From: Flavobacterium hydrocarbonoxydans
GTDB taxonomy: Bacteria > Bacteroidota > Bacteroidia > Flavobacteriales > Flavobacteriaceae
Assembly: GCF_009789235.1 (NCBI RefSeq)
Contig: NZ_WSTB01000002.1
Location: 496,001 to 560,000, forward strand
Length of the DNA: 64,000 nt
Reading direction: 5' to 3'
Below the pieces are notes generated by a model. That model was not told where the DNA came from, made no database searches, and saw nothing but the letters and a program-made list of their open reading frames with translations. The translations under genes and the position numbers were made by a program. Position 1 is the stretch's first letter, and each line of letters begins with the position of its first letter. This document shows, one piece after another, positions 37,340 through 46,692 of this stretch.

Positions 37340-37813
37340 TTAATTTATTTCGTGACTCCAATTTATTTTGAGACCCGACATTTTTTCATTTTCAATTCTT
37401 ATTTCAGAACAAATGGCAAAACCATGTTTGATATAAAATGGCATCGGAGATTTATAAAATTCTTTGTTTTGTTTTAATTCGTTTTCCTGATCGATTACCC
37501 AGCCATTTAAACAATCATTATTCTCTTTTAATTTCTCTATCAAAAGTGAACCATTTCCTTTTCCTTGAATTTTTGAATTCAAAATGATAGCAAACCAGTT
37601 TTCTTCATTTCTCAAAAAAGTAACTGTCCAACCTATAATTTTGTTTGAATCATCCATCAGCAAATAATGCTTTGTATTTGAAAGACCATTTAAATACAAA
37701 TCAAAATCTTCAATAGTTTTCAAATACAATCGTGCCGGATATTCGTTGTTCCAAAGTTCTCTTAAAACTTGTTTTTCTTCTGCGAATAAAATCTTCTTTT
37801 CGATAATTTTCAT
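37340..37813 (-). CDS. GNAT-family N-acetyltransferase
   Basis: The 157 residues form one GNAT domain. The acetyl-CoA-binding motif A is seen as IQGKGNGSLLIEKLKE (about residues 81-96, fitting Q-x-x-G-x-G), preceded by the strand NWFAIILNS. The C-terminal part FYIKHGFAICSEIRIEN matches the usual GNAT ending FYxKxGF. The substrate is unknown. It lies between mnmG and a methyltransferase gene with a parS-like site (37842-37857) just upstream of its start. Confidence 0.85.
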   Translation of the reverse strand: MKIIEKKILFAEEKQVLRELWNNEYPARLYLKTIEDFDLYLNGLSNTKHYLLMDDSNKIIGWTVTFLRNEENWFAIILNSKIQGKGNGSLLIEKLKENNDCLNGWVIDQENELKQNKEFYKSPMPFYIKHGFAICSEIRIENEKMSGLKINWSHEIN

Positions 37814-37841
37814 TAAAAAAAAGCTTTAAGATTAATAAAAT

Positions 37842-37857
37842 AGTTTCACGTGGAACA
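37842..37857. promoter_or_regulatory. parS-like site 1
   Basis: AGTTTCACGTGGAACA differs from the perfect palindrome TGTTYCACGTGRAACA at the first base only. It is the one site on the left side of mnmG. Confidence 0.75.
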
Positions 37858-37964
37858 AAATCAATTTTAGATTTTAGATTGATGATTTTAGATTAAAAAA
37901 AATCAATAATTTGACGACTACAGATAATCAAAATCTGAAAGCTAAAGTCTGAACTCTAAAATTC

Positions 37965-39836
37965 CTAACGTCCCATATAAATCAACAACACCGAAATATC
38001 ACTTGGAGAAACTCCGCTGATTCTTGATGCTTGCGAAATAGTTACAGGACGAATTTTTCCTAATTTTTGTTTTGCTTCAATCGACATCGATTTGATTTTA
38101 TTATAATCGAAATTCTCCGGAATTTTCACTTCTTCTAAACGAGTAAGTTTGTCAGCGTTATTTCTTTCCTTTTCGATATAACCAGAATATTTGACCTGAA
38201 TTTCGGCTTGTTCCAAAATTTCCTGATCAACATCATTTGCTTCAATATATTCCTTTACTTTTTCAAACTTCATCATATCCTCCAAATCAATTTGAGGACG
38301 AGAAAAAACTTTAAACATTTTATCCCCTTGTGTAATTGGAGCTGTTTCTTTCGCTTCTAAAATTGGATTTGTTTCTGCAACCGAAACCGAAGTTTCTCTA
38401 AAGAAAGCCACCATCTTTTCAGATTCGTTTAGTTTCTTTTCCATTCGGCGTAAACGCGCTTCTGATGCCAAACCAATTTCGTGTGACATTGGTGTCAATC
38501 TAAAATCGGCATTATCCTGACGCAACAAAGTTCTATACTCTGCACGTGAGGTAAACATTCTATAAGGTTCTTCAGTTCCTTTTGTAATCAAGTCATCAAT
38601 CAAAACTCCAATATACGCTTCATCACGTTTTAGAATTAATGGTGCTTTTTCGTGCACTTTTAAATGCGCATTTATTCCGGCCATCAAACCTTGCGAAGCT
38701 GCTTCTTCGTATCCAGTTGTTCCGTTTATTTGTCCGGCAAAATACAACCCTTCAACTAACTTTGTTTCCAAAGTATGTTTCAATTGCGTTGGCGGAAAAT
38801 AATCATATTCGATAGCGTAACCAGGACGGAAAAATTTCACTTTCTCAAAACCGGCAACAGAACTCAATGCTTTAAACTGAATATCTTCTGGAAGTGAAGT
38901 TGAAAATCCGTTTACGTAAACCTCACAAGTATTCCATCCTTCTGGTTCCACAAATAATTGGTGGCGCTCTTTATCTGCAAAACGGTTTATTTTATCTTCG
39001 ATCGAAGGACAATATCTTGGACCGAGACTTTTGATTCTTCCGTTGAACATTGGCGAACGATCAAAACCTTCTCTCAAAATATCATGTACATCCAATGACG
39101 TATAAGTCATATGACAAGATCTTTGATGCGTCAGCGGTTTTGTCATATCCGAATATGAAAACTTGTCTGGCTTCGCATCTCCTTTTTCTTCATTCATTTT
39201 CGAATAATCCAAAGAACGACCATCAACACGTGGAGGCGTTCCGGTTTTCATTCTTCCAGCTTCAAAACCAACTTTAATCAAATCTTCGGTGATTCCGGTT
39301 GCTGCACTCTCGCCTGCTCTTCCTCCACCGAATTGTTTTTCACCAATATGAATCAATCCATTCAAAAAAGTTCCGTTTGTCAAGACAACAGATTTAGATA
39401 GAATCTCTACTCCTAGCGAAGTTTTGATTCCTTTTATCTTTCCATCCTCAATAATCAAACCCTTTACCATTTCCTGGTAGAAATCCAAATTAGGAGTTCC
39501 CTCCAACATCATTCTCCATTCTTCAGCAAAACGCATACGATCACTCTGAACTCTAGGCGACCACATAGCAGGTCCTTTTGATTTGTTCAACATCTTGAAC
39601 TGAATTGCAGTTCGGTCAGAAACAATTCCTGAGTAACCTCCAAGCGCATCAATCTCACGCACAATTTGCCCTTTTGCAATTCCACCCATAGCAGGATTAC
39701 AAGACATCTGGGCAATGTTTTGCAAACTCATTGTTACCAACAAAGTTTTGGATCCCAAATTTGCGGCAGCAGCAGCAGCTTCAGAACCAGCATGACCTGC
39801 ACCAACTACAATAACATCGTATTCTTCTAAAAACAT
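37965..39836 (-). CDS. mnmG: tRNA uridine-34 5-carboxymethylaminomethyl modification enzyme MnmG
   Basis: MnmG (GidA) acts with MnmE to modify the wobble uridine of several tRNAs, using FAD, NADH and methylene-tetrahydrofolate. The 623-residue protein starts with the FAD-binding VVGAGHAGSEAAAAAANLGS, followed by the family signatures MSCNPAMGGIAKGQIVREID and GPRYCPSIEDK, and ends with the helical MnmE-contact domain (SGYIEKERNNADKLTRLEEV; ISQASRISGVSPSDISVLLI). It is full length. In many bacteria it sits close to oriC, and here it is surrounded by parS-like sites. Confidence 0.97.
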   Translation of the reverse strand: MFLEEYDVIVVGAGHAGSEAAAAAANLGSKTLLVTMSLQNIAQMSCNPAMGGIAKGQIVREIDALGGYSGIVSDRTAIQFKMLNKSKGPAMWSPRVQSDRMRFAEEWRMMLEGTPNLDFYQEMVKGLIIEDGKIKGIKTSLGVEILSKSVVLTNGTFLNGLIHIGEKQFGGGRAGESAATGITEDLIKVGFEAGRMKTGTPPRVDGRSLDYSKMNEEKGDAKPDKFSYSDMTKPLTHQRSCHMTYTSLDVHDILREGFDRSPMFNGRIKSLGPRYCPSIEDKINRFADKERHQLFVEPEGWNTCEVYVNGFSTSLPEDIQFKALSSVAGFEKVKFFRPGYAIEYDYFPPTQLKHTLETKLVEGLYFAGQINGTTGYEEAASQGLMAGINAHLKVHEKAPLILKRDEAYIGVLIDDLITKGTEEPYRMFTSRAEYRTLLRQDNADFRLTPMSHEIGLASEARLRRMEKKLNESEKMVAFFRETSVSVAETNPILEAKETAPITQGDKMFKVFSRPQIDLEDMMKFEKVKEYIEANDVDQEILEQAEIQVKYSGYIEKERNNADKLTRLEEVKIPENFDYNKIKSMSIEAKQKLGKIRPVTISQASRISGVSPSDISVLLIYMGR

Positions 39837-39899
39837 TTTATCTTATATTCTCCGGGATACCGTTTAAGTCGGTTCTCAGAATTAACTTTTATCTTTTTT

Positions 39900-39915
39900 T
39901 GTTCCACGTGGAACA
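39900..39915. promoter_or_regulatory. parS-like site 2
   Basis: TGTTCCACGTGGAACA is a perfect 16-base palindrome of the parS type, 64 bases upstream of the mnmG start codon. Confidence 0.85.
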
Positions 39916-39961
39916 GCGCTAACGCACAAATTACAATTCAAAAAATTCCAAATTCCAGAAC

Positions 39962-39977
39962 TGTTCCACGTGAAACA
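39962..39977. promoter_or_regulatory. parS-like site 3
   Basis: TGTTCCACGTGAAACA matches the widely conserved parS consensus TGTTNCACGTGAAACA exactly. Confidence 0.9.
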
Positions 39978-40016
39978 TCGCAAATTTTCATCAAGAAAAT
40001 CGTCCGTAATTAATAT

Positions 40017-40032
40017 TGTTTCACGTGGAACG
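40017..40032. promoter_or_regulatory. parS-like site 4
   Basis: TGTTTCACGTGGAACG differs from the palindromic parS form at the last base. Confidence 0.8.
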
Positions 40033-40079
40033 TTTAAAAAAATCCGGACTAAACATCAAATTTAAAATTCAAAATAAAA

Positions 40080-40095
40080 TGTTTCACGTGAAACA
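40080..40095. promoter_or_regulatory. parS site 5 (perfect)
   Basis: TGTTTCACGTGAAACA is the classic perfect palindromic parS sequence bound by ParB/Spo0J. Confidence 0.92.
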
Positions 40096-40130
40096 ATTGG
40101 AGTTTGCTATTTTAAAATTTGGGTTTTGCT

Positions 40131-40550
40131 TTATTGTTCCACGTGAAACATAGCGATTTTTTCATCCTCTTTGGACCGCATTAATTCAGCGTCTTTATCT
40201 GTTTTATCTTTGTATCCACAGTAATGTAATATTCCGTGAGCCAAAACTCTCTTTAGTTCTTCATCAAAAGAAACATTAAAATCTTTTGCATTATCAGCAA
40301 CTCTCTCTACAGAAACAAAAATATCTCCGTTTAATTCGTTTCCTACCGTATAATCAAAACTGATAATATCAGTTAAAGTATCGTGATTTAAATATTCAAC
40401 ATTAATCTTATGAAGATAATCATCATCACAAAAAATGTAATTTATCTCTCCTTCATTTTTATTTTCAGAAGCAATAATAGCACTTAACCAAGTCGTGTAA
40501 ACTTCTTCGTTATCTAAATTAAAATCGGTTTCGTAATTAAAATCAATCAT
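40131..40550 (-). CDS. ybeY: rRNA maturation endoribonuclease YbeY
   Basis: YbeY is a metal-dependent RNase needed for 16S rRNA 3' processing and ribosome quality control. The 139-residue protein has the typical order: LNHDTLTDIISFDY (about residues 54-67), NGDIFVSVERV, and the metal site HGILHYCGYKD near 106. The usual third histidine of HGxLHLxGYDH is absent here (KD instead), which I also recall from other Bacteroidetes. The ATG overlaps the stop of the DUF4175 gene by four bases, so the two are probably coupled. The last six residues, MFHVEQ, are encoded by a parS-like site. Confidence 0.93.
   Translation of the reverse strand: MIDFNYETDFNLDNEEVYTTWLSAIIASENKNEGEINYIFCDDDYLHKINVEYLNHDTLTDIISFDYTVGNELNGDIFVSVERVADNAKDFNVSFDEELKRVLAHGILHYCGYKDKTDKDAELMRSKEDEKIAMFHVEQ
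40135..40150. promoter_or_regulatory. parS-like site 6, inside the 3' end of ybeY
   Basis: TGTTCCACGTGAAACA matches the parS consensus exactly. It lies within the ybeY reading frame, where the minus strand reads ATG TTT CAC GTG GAA CAA before the stop codon. Confidence 0.88.
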
Positions 40551-43500
40551 TTTGTATTAAAATATTCTTGAACCTTTTGGTTAAAATTTGAGCGCAAAGG
40601 TAGTGATTGTCTATTTAAAATCTCTACCGAGTTTAAATATTCTAAAAGATTGCTTGGTAAAGCATTAGAACGATTTGTAAATTCAGTTTTATTTGTTTCA
40701 GCTTGACGCTTTGTATCCTGTCCTTGTTGTTGAACTGCATTATTCAATTTTAATAATTCCTGCTGAATATTTAGAATACGCTGCAGATTTTCATTCTTAA
40801 AACCTTTATTCAAAAGTTGCTTTTCTGATTGTTTCATCTGTTCTAAAACAGATCTGCCTTGTGCGTCTAAACCTTTTTTTGCTAATTCTTTTTGCAAGGC
40901 TTCACGCAATCTAACCTGTTCTTTATAAATCTCCATAATAGATTCGGCATCTCCCTCCCCGTCATCACCTTCTTTTCCGTCTTTGCCTTTACCGCCACTT
41001 TTGTTTCCCTGACCATCTTTACCATTACTTCCCTGACTACCCTGCCCGCTTTTACCTTCGCCCGGTTTGTTTCCTTCTTTCATCCCTTCCTTCATTTTAT
41101 CCGCTAAACCTTTTTGTTTTTTTATAATGTCCGGCAGTTGCATTCCCTGACCATCTCCTGGTTTAGGTTTTCCAGTACCAGAACTGGACATCGAATTCTG
41201 CATATTATTCAAAAGATCACTTAAAAAATCAGCCATTTTATTCGCAGATGAAACAGAATATTGCTGATGCGAAACTGCTTTTGGAACCTGAACATCTGTC
41301 AAAGTTTCAATTGCTTTGTCTATATTGTATTGTACATTTCCAATTTCTTTAGTTACATCTTCTCCAACTTTTGGATTACGCAAGGACAAAGCAAACAAAC
41401 TATCATCAACATGTTTGAATTGCTGTTTTAGATTTTGTTGAATTTTAATATTCTTTGTATATGCCGATGATCCTAATTTCATGGTTTTAAATTGTTTCAT
41501 TACGTCTTCCTGAGATAAAGAATACGCCAAAAGATTATCTAAAACCTGACGTAACATAGCAACATCTTCTTCTAATTGTTCTTGTTCTCCGGCATCCATA
41601 CTGAGCTCCATTTTTTGAGCCATACTCTTCATTTTTTTCGCTGCACTTTTTTGTTTTGGCTTAGCCGAAGATGGGCTCTTTTTGCTCAATTCTTCAGCAG
41701 CTTTTTTCAAATCTTCATCTACTTCTTTTTCTTTTGAAGCATCAGAAGGAATATCCAAAGGAGCTTTTAAGGATTTGTTTTCTTCTTTTAAGTCTTTTAA
41801 ATCCTCCTGAATTTTATCAAACTCTTTATTAATTTCGTTTTGCTTTTCAGTAGTATTTTCTTTTTCTTTATTCGAAAGCTGTTCTTGTTTTTCAGAAAGT
41901 TTATCCAATTTATCTGCAACCTGTTCTGCTTTTTTCTCTACATAAAAACGTTTCGTAAGCTCTACCAATTGTTCTAAATTACGGGATTGACTTTTACTAA
42001 TTTGTTTGAACTTTTCCATTTTATCAAACAATTCATCATTCTTAATTTTATCATTTAAGTCTTTCAACTCATCTAATAATTTTTGATTTTTCTCTAAATC
42101 TTTTTCAGCATTATCTAAACGTTTTTGCAATTGCTCTGCTTTTTCATCCTTCTTATCACCTTTAAATTTATCCAGATTCTGATTCATTTTCTCAGCAAAC
42201 TTCTTCATCATTTCGTCTTGTTGTTTCTGACGTTTGACAAAATCATTGATTTTTTGTTGGTCTTTAAACTCTAAATTATCTTTCTCTTTTCCAGAATTCT
42301 GAATTTTATCCATTTCTGAAAGTTGCTTTTTTTGATCTTTTAAAGACTTCGAAAGACTGTTAATATTTTGGCTTTGCTGCTGCAATACTAAATCATGAAT
42401 CTCATCTGTTGTAGAAACTCTATCCGAAAAGACAGAAGATTTTGTACTCTTAAAATGATGAGGCGCATCGTTATCAAAAACTTCAAAATAATACTCATAC
42501 GAAACGCCCTCTTCTACTCCTAAATTACCGGGAAAAGAAAAAACGAATTGATCAAAAACAGTTTGTTTTACAGGTATGGTTCCACGCTTGGCTGTGTTCG
42601 GTTTGTTGCGTTCGTAATACACAATTTGAAGTTTAGACAAACCATAATCATCACCCAATTTTCCTAAAACATAATTCTTATCCAGCTTCAGACTATCAGG
42701 AGCAGGAGTTACTGTAATGCTTGGATGCTGATCTTTAATAACGCTCAACTGATAATCAAGTTTTTCGTAGTTTTTGACCTTATTATTCGATGTAAGAATT
42801 TGATATTCTGTATTTTGACTGATATTTTTAGCTAATTTAAATTCATTTTCAGATTTAATGAACTGAAAAGTTGCGTTTTGGTCTTTCCAGGCGATTTGTT
42901 GGGTAGATTGGGTATTCATTTTCCAGGTTACCAAAGTTCCTTCTGGGACAATTGCATTTCCTGTTCCCTGAATGATTTCAGATTTCTTTTTTAAATACGA
43001 TGGAAAATTCAACACCATTTCGAAGTTGGCAATTGATGGGACCGTGATTACATTCAATTCATATTCATCAGATGAAACCGAATTTCCTTCAAAAGAAAAA
43101 GTAATATTTTCAACAGGTTTTTCAATTTTGAATTCAAACTTTCCTGGCTCAGCAGATTCCATAAAATAACTCTCATCACCAATATGAATCATTACGTTTT
43201 CCGGAACGACTTTCCCAACAGATTCCATTTTGATAACGAAATCTTTGTTCTGTTCTGTTTGCAAATTTTGATTTAGAACGACAAATTTGAAAGGAGCCGG
43301 AGGTAAAAATGTAGCATTAAAATGTACTACTCTATTTAAACTTTGAGAAATAATAGTACTGTTTCCAGAGATAAAAAATACGGCAAAAAGTAAAATTGGA
43401 ATTAAAGCTAAGGGTAAATATTTTTTATTTGAATTAAAATTAATAGCATTTCCAAAAGGAATTGGCTGCAAAGAATTTGCCTTTTGCTCGATAGAAGCCA

Positions 43501-43882
43501 ACATCAATTCTGAATTATCAGTTGAATTTTCGGCAGCAGAAAGTTGCAAAAAGTTAGTCAGTTTATCACTCACTTCCGTGAAATGATTCCCAATAATTTC
43601 AGACGCCTGATTGTAATCAATTCCTTTTTTAAGTTTGAACAATTTAAAAATCGGGAACATAATAAAACGAAACAAAAGAAAAACTTCTACACCAACAAAC
43701 ATCCAAAACAATACTGTTCTTCCGGTTGGTTTTAGCCAAAGAAAGTACTCTACAAACAGCGTAAACAAAAAGTATAATAATCCAAAACCAATAAAAAGAA
43801 GGATTCCTTTTATCAATTCGTTAGTATAATATTTTTTAATAAAAGCCTCTAACTTAAGATATATGGCAGATGTTGTTTTCAA
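40547..43882 (-). CDS. DUF4175 family membrane protein with long coiled coil
   Basis: The 1111-residue protein has three membrane helices near the N-terminus (about 25-48, 55-78 and 155-172), a beta-rich domain (about 190-480, with FFISGNSTIISQSLNRVVHF and Ig-like strands), then a long Lys/Glu/Gln coiled coil (about 500-880), a Gly/Lys-rich low-complexity stretch (about 920-985: GKSGQGSQGSNGKDGQGNKS) and a final helical part. This is the layout of the DUF4175 family found in Bacteroidetes and Proteobacteria; function unknown. It is followed by ybeY with a four-base overlap, forming a two-gene unit ahead of the parS cluster. Confidence 0.88.
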   Translation of the reverse strand: MKTTSAIYLKLEAFIKKYYTNELIKGILLFIGFGLLYFLFTLFVEYFLWLKPTGRTVLFWMFVGVEVFLLFRFIMFPIFKLFKLKKGIDYNQASEIIGNHFTEVSDKLTNFLQLSAAENSTDNSELMLASIEQKANSLQPIPFGNAINFNSNKKYLPLALIPILLFAVFFISGNSTIISQSLNRVVHFNATFLPPAPFKFVVLNQNLQTEQNKDFVIKMESVGKVVPENVMIHIGDESYFMESAEPGKFEFKIEKPVENITFSFEGNSVSSDEYELNVITVPSIANFEMVLNFPSYLKKKSEIIQGTGNAIVPEGTLVTWKMNTQSTQQIAWKDQNATFQFIKSENEFKLAKNISQNTEYQILTSNNKVKNYEKLDYQLSVIKDQHPSITVTPAPDSLKLDKNYVLGKLGDDYGLSKLQIVYYERNKPNTAKRGTIPVKQTVFDQFVFSFPGNLGVEEGVSYEYYFEVFDNDAPHHFKSTKSSVFSDRVSTTDEIHDLVLQQQSQNINSLSKSLKDQKKQLSEMDKIQNSGKEKDNLEFKDQQKINDFVKRQKQQDEMMKKFAEKMNQNLDKFKGDKKDEKAEQLQKRLDNAEKDLEKNQKLLDELKDLNDKIKNDELFDKMEKFKQISKSQSRNLEQLVELTKRFYVEKKAEQVADKLDKLSEKQEQLSNKEKENTTEKQNEINKEFDKIQEDLKDLKEENKSLKAPLDIPSDASKEKEVDEDLKKAAEELSKKSPSSAKPKQKSAAKKMKSMAQKMELSMDAGEQEQLEEDVAMLRQVLDNLLAYSLSQEDVMKQFKTMKLGSSAYTKNIKIQQNLKQQFKHVDDSLFALSLRNPKVGEDVTKEIGNVQYNIDKAIETLTDVQVPKAVSHQQYSVSSANKMADFLSDLLNNMQNSMSSSGTGKPKPGDGQGMQLPDIIKKQKGLADKMKEGMKEGNKPGEGKSGQGSQGSNGKDGQGNKSGGKGKDGKEGDDGEGDAESIMEIYKEQVRLREALQKELAKKGLDAQGRSVLEQMKQSEKQLLNKGFKNENLQRILNIQQELLKLNNAVQQQGQDTKRQAETNKTEFTNRSNALPSNLLEYLNSVEILNRQSLPLRSNFNQKVQEYFNTK

Positions 43883-43991
43883 AATGAATCTGTTTTATTT
43901 ATAACCTATAAATGTAGTAATTATAGTAATTCAAATTCCAAAAAAGAAATTCCAAAATCCAACTTAACATTGGAATTTGGAATTTAAAAAA

Positions 43992-44019
43992 TTGGAGTTT
44001 AACTAAAGTTGTATCTTTG
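43992..44019 (+). promoter_or_regulatory. Promoter of gltX
   Basis: TTG (43992-43994), 17 bases, TATCTTTG (44012-44019). Transcription would start near 44024, leaving a leader of about 13 bases before the ATG at 44037. Confidence 0.75.
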
Positions 44020-44036
44020 CATCAAAATTTAAACAA

Positions 44037-45542
44037 ATGTCAAAGCAAGTTCGTGTGCGTTTTGCACCAAGTCCAACAGGACCTTTACATATTGGCGGCG
44101 TTCGTACTGCCCTATTTAATTATTTATTTGCCAAAAAAAATAACGGTGTTTTCTATCTTCGAATTGAAGATACCGATCAAACCCGTTTTGTTCCTGGTGC
44201 CGAAGCTTACATTATGGAAGCACTAGACTGGCTAGGAATAGCTCCTGAAGAAACGGTTGGAAAAAACGAAAAATTTGGTCCGTACAGACAGAGTGACCGT
44301 AAAGAAATTTATCAAAAATATGCTGATCAACTGATCAATTCGGGTTGGGCGTATTATGCTTTTGATACTCCGGAAACTTTGGATGCTTTAAGAAAAGAAC
44401 AAGAAGCTGAAGGAAAAACATTTATTTACAATCATACCAACCGTGAAAAGTTGGATACTTCTTTGGTAATTGCTGCAGAAGAAGTTGCGAAAAGAATTGC
44501 AAATGGAGAACATTACGTAATCCGTTTTAAAACTCCAGTTGATGAAACTTTACATTTGAAAGACATTATTCGTGGAGATGTAAAATTTGAAACCAGTTTA
44601 CTTGATGATAAAGTATTATTTAAAAGTGACGGAATGCCAACCTACCATTTGGCCAATATCGTTGATGATCATTTGATGGAAACTTCACATGTGATTCGTG
44701 GTGAAGAATGGTTGCCTTCGATGCCGCTTCACGTTTTATTATACAGAGCTTTTGGTTGGGATGCGCCGGAATTTGCACATTTACCTTTGATTTTAAAACC
44801 AATTGGTAACGGAAAATTGTCAAAAAGAGACGGAGACAAATTAGGTTTCCCTGTTTTTCCATTAGAATGGAAAACTGAAGAAGGCGTTTCATCTGGTTAT
44901 AGAGAAAAAGGATTTTTCCCGGAAGCAGTTGTAAACTTCCTGGCTTTATTGGGTTGGAATGACGGAACTGACAAAGAAATATTTTCGCTTGACGAATTAG
45001 TTGAATCTTTTGATTTGAATAGAGTTCATAAATCTGGAGCCAAATTTGATCCAGAGAAAAACAAATGGTTCAATCACCAACATTTAATTCAACAAAATGA
45101 TGAAGATTTAGCGAAAGCCTTCTCTCCTATTTTGATTGAAAAAGGGGTTGATATTTCTAAATATGACGTAACAAGAATCGTTTCTTTGATTAAAGAAAGA
45201 GCACATTTTGTTTCTGAATTTTGGGATTTGACAGATTTCTTTTTCCAGGCGCCAACAGCTTATGATGAAAAAGCAATTAAAAACTGGAAAGAAGAAACAC
45301 CGGCTTTAATGCAGGAATTGATTTCGACTCTTGAATATATTGACGGTTTCGATTCAGCAAACATCGAAGCAATCGTTAAAGACTGGTTGACGAAAAACGA
45401 AATCGGAATGGGGAAAGTAATGCAGCCTTTCCGTTTGAGTTTGGTTGGAGCTTTGAAAGGTCCTCACCTATTTGACATTGTTGAAATCATCGGAAAAGAA
45501 GAAACTATTTCGAGAATTCAGAAAGCTATAAGTACTTTATAA
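44037..45542 (+). CDS. gltX: Glutamate--tRNA ligase
   Basis: This class I synthetase charges tRNA-Glu. The 501-residue protein begins MSKQVRVRFAPSPTGPLHIG, containing the HIGH-type motif, and has LRIEDTDQTR, the KMSKS-type loop KLSKRDGDKLG, and the C-terminal anticodon-binding helical domain. A separate GlnRS gene (glnS) is present in this window, so indirect Gln-tRNA synthesis is not required from GltX. It is flanked by a good promoter and a strong terminator and is therefore a single-gene transcript. Confidence 0.97.
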   Translation: MSKQVRVRFAPSPTGPLHIGGVRTALFNYLFAKKNNGVFYLRIEDTDQTRFVPGAEAYIMEALDWLGIAPEETVGKNEKFGPYRQSDRKEIYQKYADQLINSGWAYYAFDTPETLDALRKEQEAEGKTFIYNHTNREKLDTSLVIAAEEVAKRIANGEHYVIRFKTPVDETLHLKDIIRGDVKFETSLLDDKVLFKSDGMPTYHLANIVDDHLMETSHVIRGEEWLPSMPLHVLLYRAFGWDAPEFAHLPLILKPIGNGKLSKRDGDKLGFPVFPLEWKTEEGVSSGYREKGFFPEAVVNFLALLGWNDGTDKEIFSLDELVESFDLNRVHKSGAKFDPEKNKWFNHQHLIQQNDEDLAKAFSPILIEKGVDISKYDVTRIVSLIKERAHFVSEFWDLTDFFFQAPTAYDEKAIKNWKEETPALMQELISTLEYIDGFDSANIEAIVKDWLTKNEIGMGKVMQPFRLSLVGALKGPHLFDIVEIIGKEETISRIQKAISTL

Positions 45543-45562
45543 AAAGTAAATTTTTAAAATAT

Positions 45563-45606
45563 AAACGCTAGGCAACATTAACAAAATGTTCTTAGCGTTT
45601 TTTTTA
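45563..45606 (+). terminator. Terminator after gltX
   Basis: The outer stem aaacgcta / tagcgttt is extended by an inner aacatt / aatgtt pairing, followed by eight or more T residues. Confidence 0.85.
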
Positions 45607-45667
45607 TGTTTAAAACCGAAGAATTTTCGTAATTTACACATCCATAAAAACTTAAATCAATATCATT

Positions 45668-46657
45668 ATGAACATTCCATTTATTATTATTATTGCATTT
45701 CTCTTCTTTATTTTCCTCTCCTCCTTCTTTACCGTGAAGCAACAATCCTCAGTTGTGATTGAGAGATTTGGGAAATTTTTGAGTGTTAGAAATTCAGGTT
45801 TGCAACTTAAAATTCCAATTGTTGACAGAATTGCAGGACGTGTAAATCTTAAAATTCAACAACTTGATGTTATCATCGAAACCAAAACCAAGGATAATGT
45901 TTTTATCAAAATGAAAGTTTCGGTTCAGTTTAAAGTAATTCAGGAAAAAGTATATGATGCTTTTTATAAATTGGAATATCCACACGATCAGATTACGGCT
46001 TATGTTTTTGATGTCGTTCGTGCTGAAGTTCCTAAACTAAAATTGGATGATGTTTTTGAAAGGAAAGATGATATCGCCATTGCGGTAAAAAGAGAATTGA
46101 ATGAAGCCATGACTACTTACGGTTATGATATTATCAATACTTTGGTTACGGATATTGATCCGGATATTCAGGTAAAAAATGCCATGAACAGAATCAACGC
46201 TGCTGATAGAGAAAAAACGGCTGCCGAATTTGAAGCAGAAAGTTCAAGAATCAGAATCGTTGCAAAAGCAAAAGCCGAAGCCGAAAGTAAACGTTTACAA
46301 GGTCAGGGTATTGCCGACCAACGTCGTGAAATTGCAAGAGGTCTGGTAGAAAGTGTTGAAGTTTTGAACAATGTTGGTATCAATTCGCAGGAAGCTTCGG
46401 CTTTGATTGTGGTTACGCAACATTATGATACGTTGCAAGCGATTGGTGCAGACGCTAATTCAAACTTAATTTTATTACCAAATTCTCCACAAGCCGGAAG
46501 CGATATGCTGAACAATATGGTAGCTTCGTTCTCTGCTTCGAACCAGGTTGGTGAAATGATGAAGAAAAGTAACAAGCAAAAAATAGAAAAACCAAAACCA
46601 ATTGAACCCTTACAATCTGGTTATGAAGATGACATTGTTCCACCAGAAACAAAATAA
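45668..46657 (+). CDS. SPFH/band 7 membrane protein (stomatin-like, QmcA type)
   Basis: The 329-residue protein has an N-terminal membrane anchor (residues 3-22) and an SPFH domain: TVKQQSSVVIERFGKFLSVR, then FIKMKVSVQFKVIQEKVYDA (about 75-94), and a coiled coil with RINAADREKTAAEFEAESSR. The C-terminal EASALIVVTQHYDTLQAIGA matches the paraslipin/QmcA group. Such proteins form large oligomeric cages in membrane microdomains and often partner with NfeD-type proteins, but no nfeD lies next to it here. Confidence 0.92.
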   Translation: MNIPFIIIIAFLFFIFLSSFFTVKQQSSVVIERFGKFLSVRNSGLQLKIPIVDRIAGRVNLKIQQLDVIIETKTKDNVFIKMKVSVQFKVIQEKVYDAFYKLEYPHDQITAYVFDVVRAEVPKLKLDDVFERKDDIAIAVKRELNEAMTTYGYDIINTLVTDIDPDIQVKNAMNRINAADREKTAAEFEAESSRIRIVAKAKAEAESKRLQGQGIADQRREIARGLVESVEVLNNVGINSQEASALIVVTQHYDTLQAIGADANSNLILLPNSPQAGSDMLNNMVASFSASNQVGEMMKKSNKQKIEKPKPIEPLQSGYEDDIVPPETK

Positions 46658-46666
46658 TACTAAACG

Positions 46667-46692
46667 AAAAAGAGGCTTAATCGCCTCTTTTT
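46667..46692. terminator. Shared terminator of convergent genes
   Basis: The stem aaaagaggc / gcctctttt has a six-base loop that contains the stop codon of the minus-strand gene. T runs on both strands suggest bidirectional action. Confidence 0.8.
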
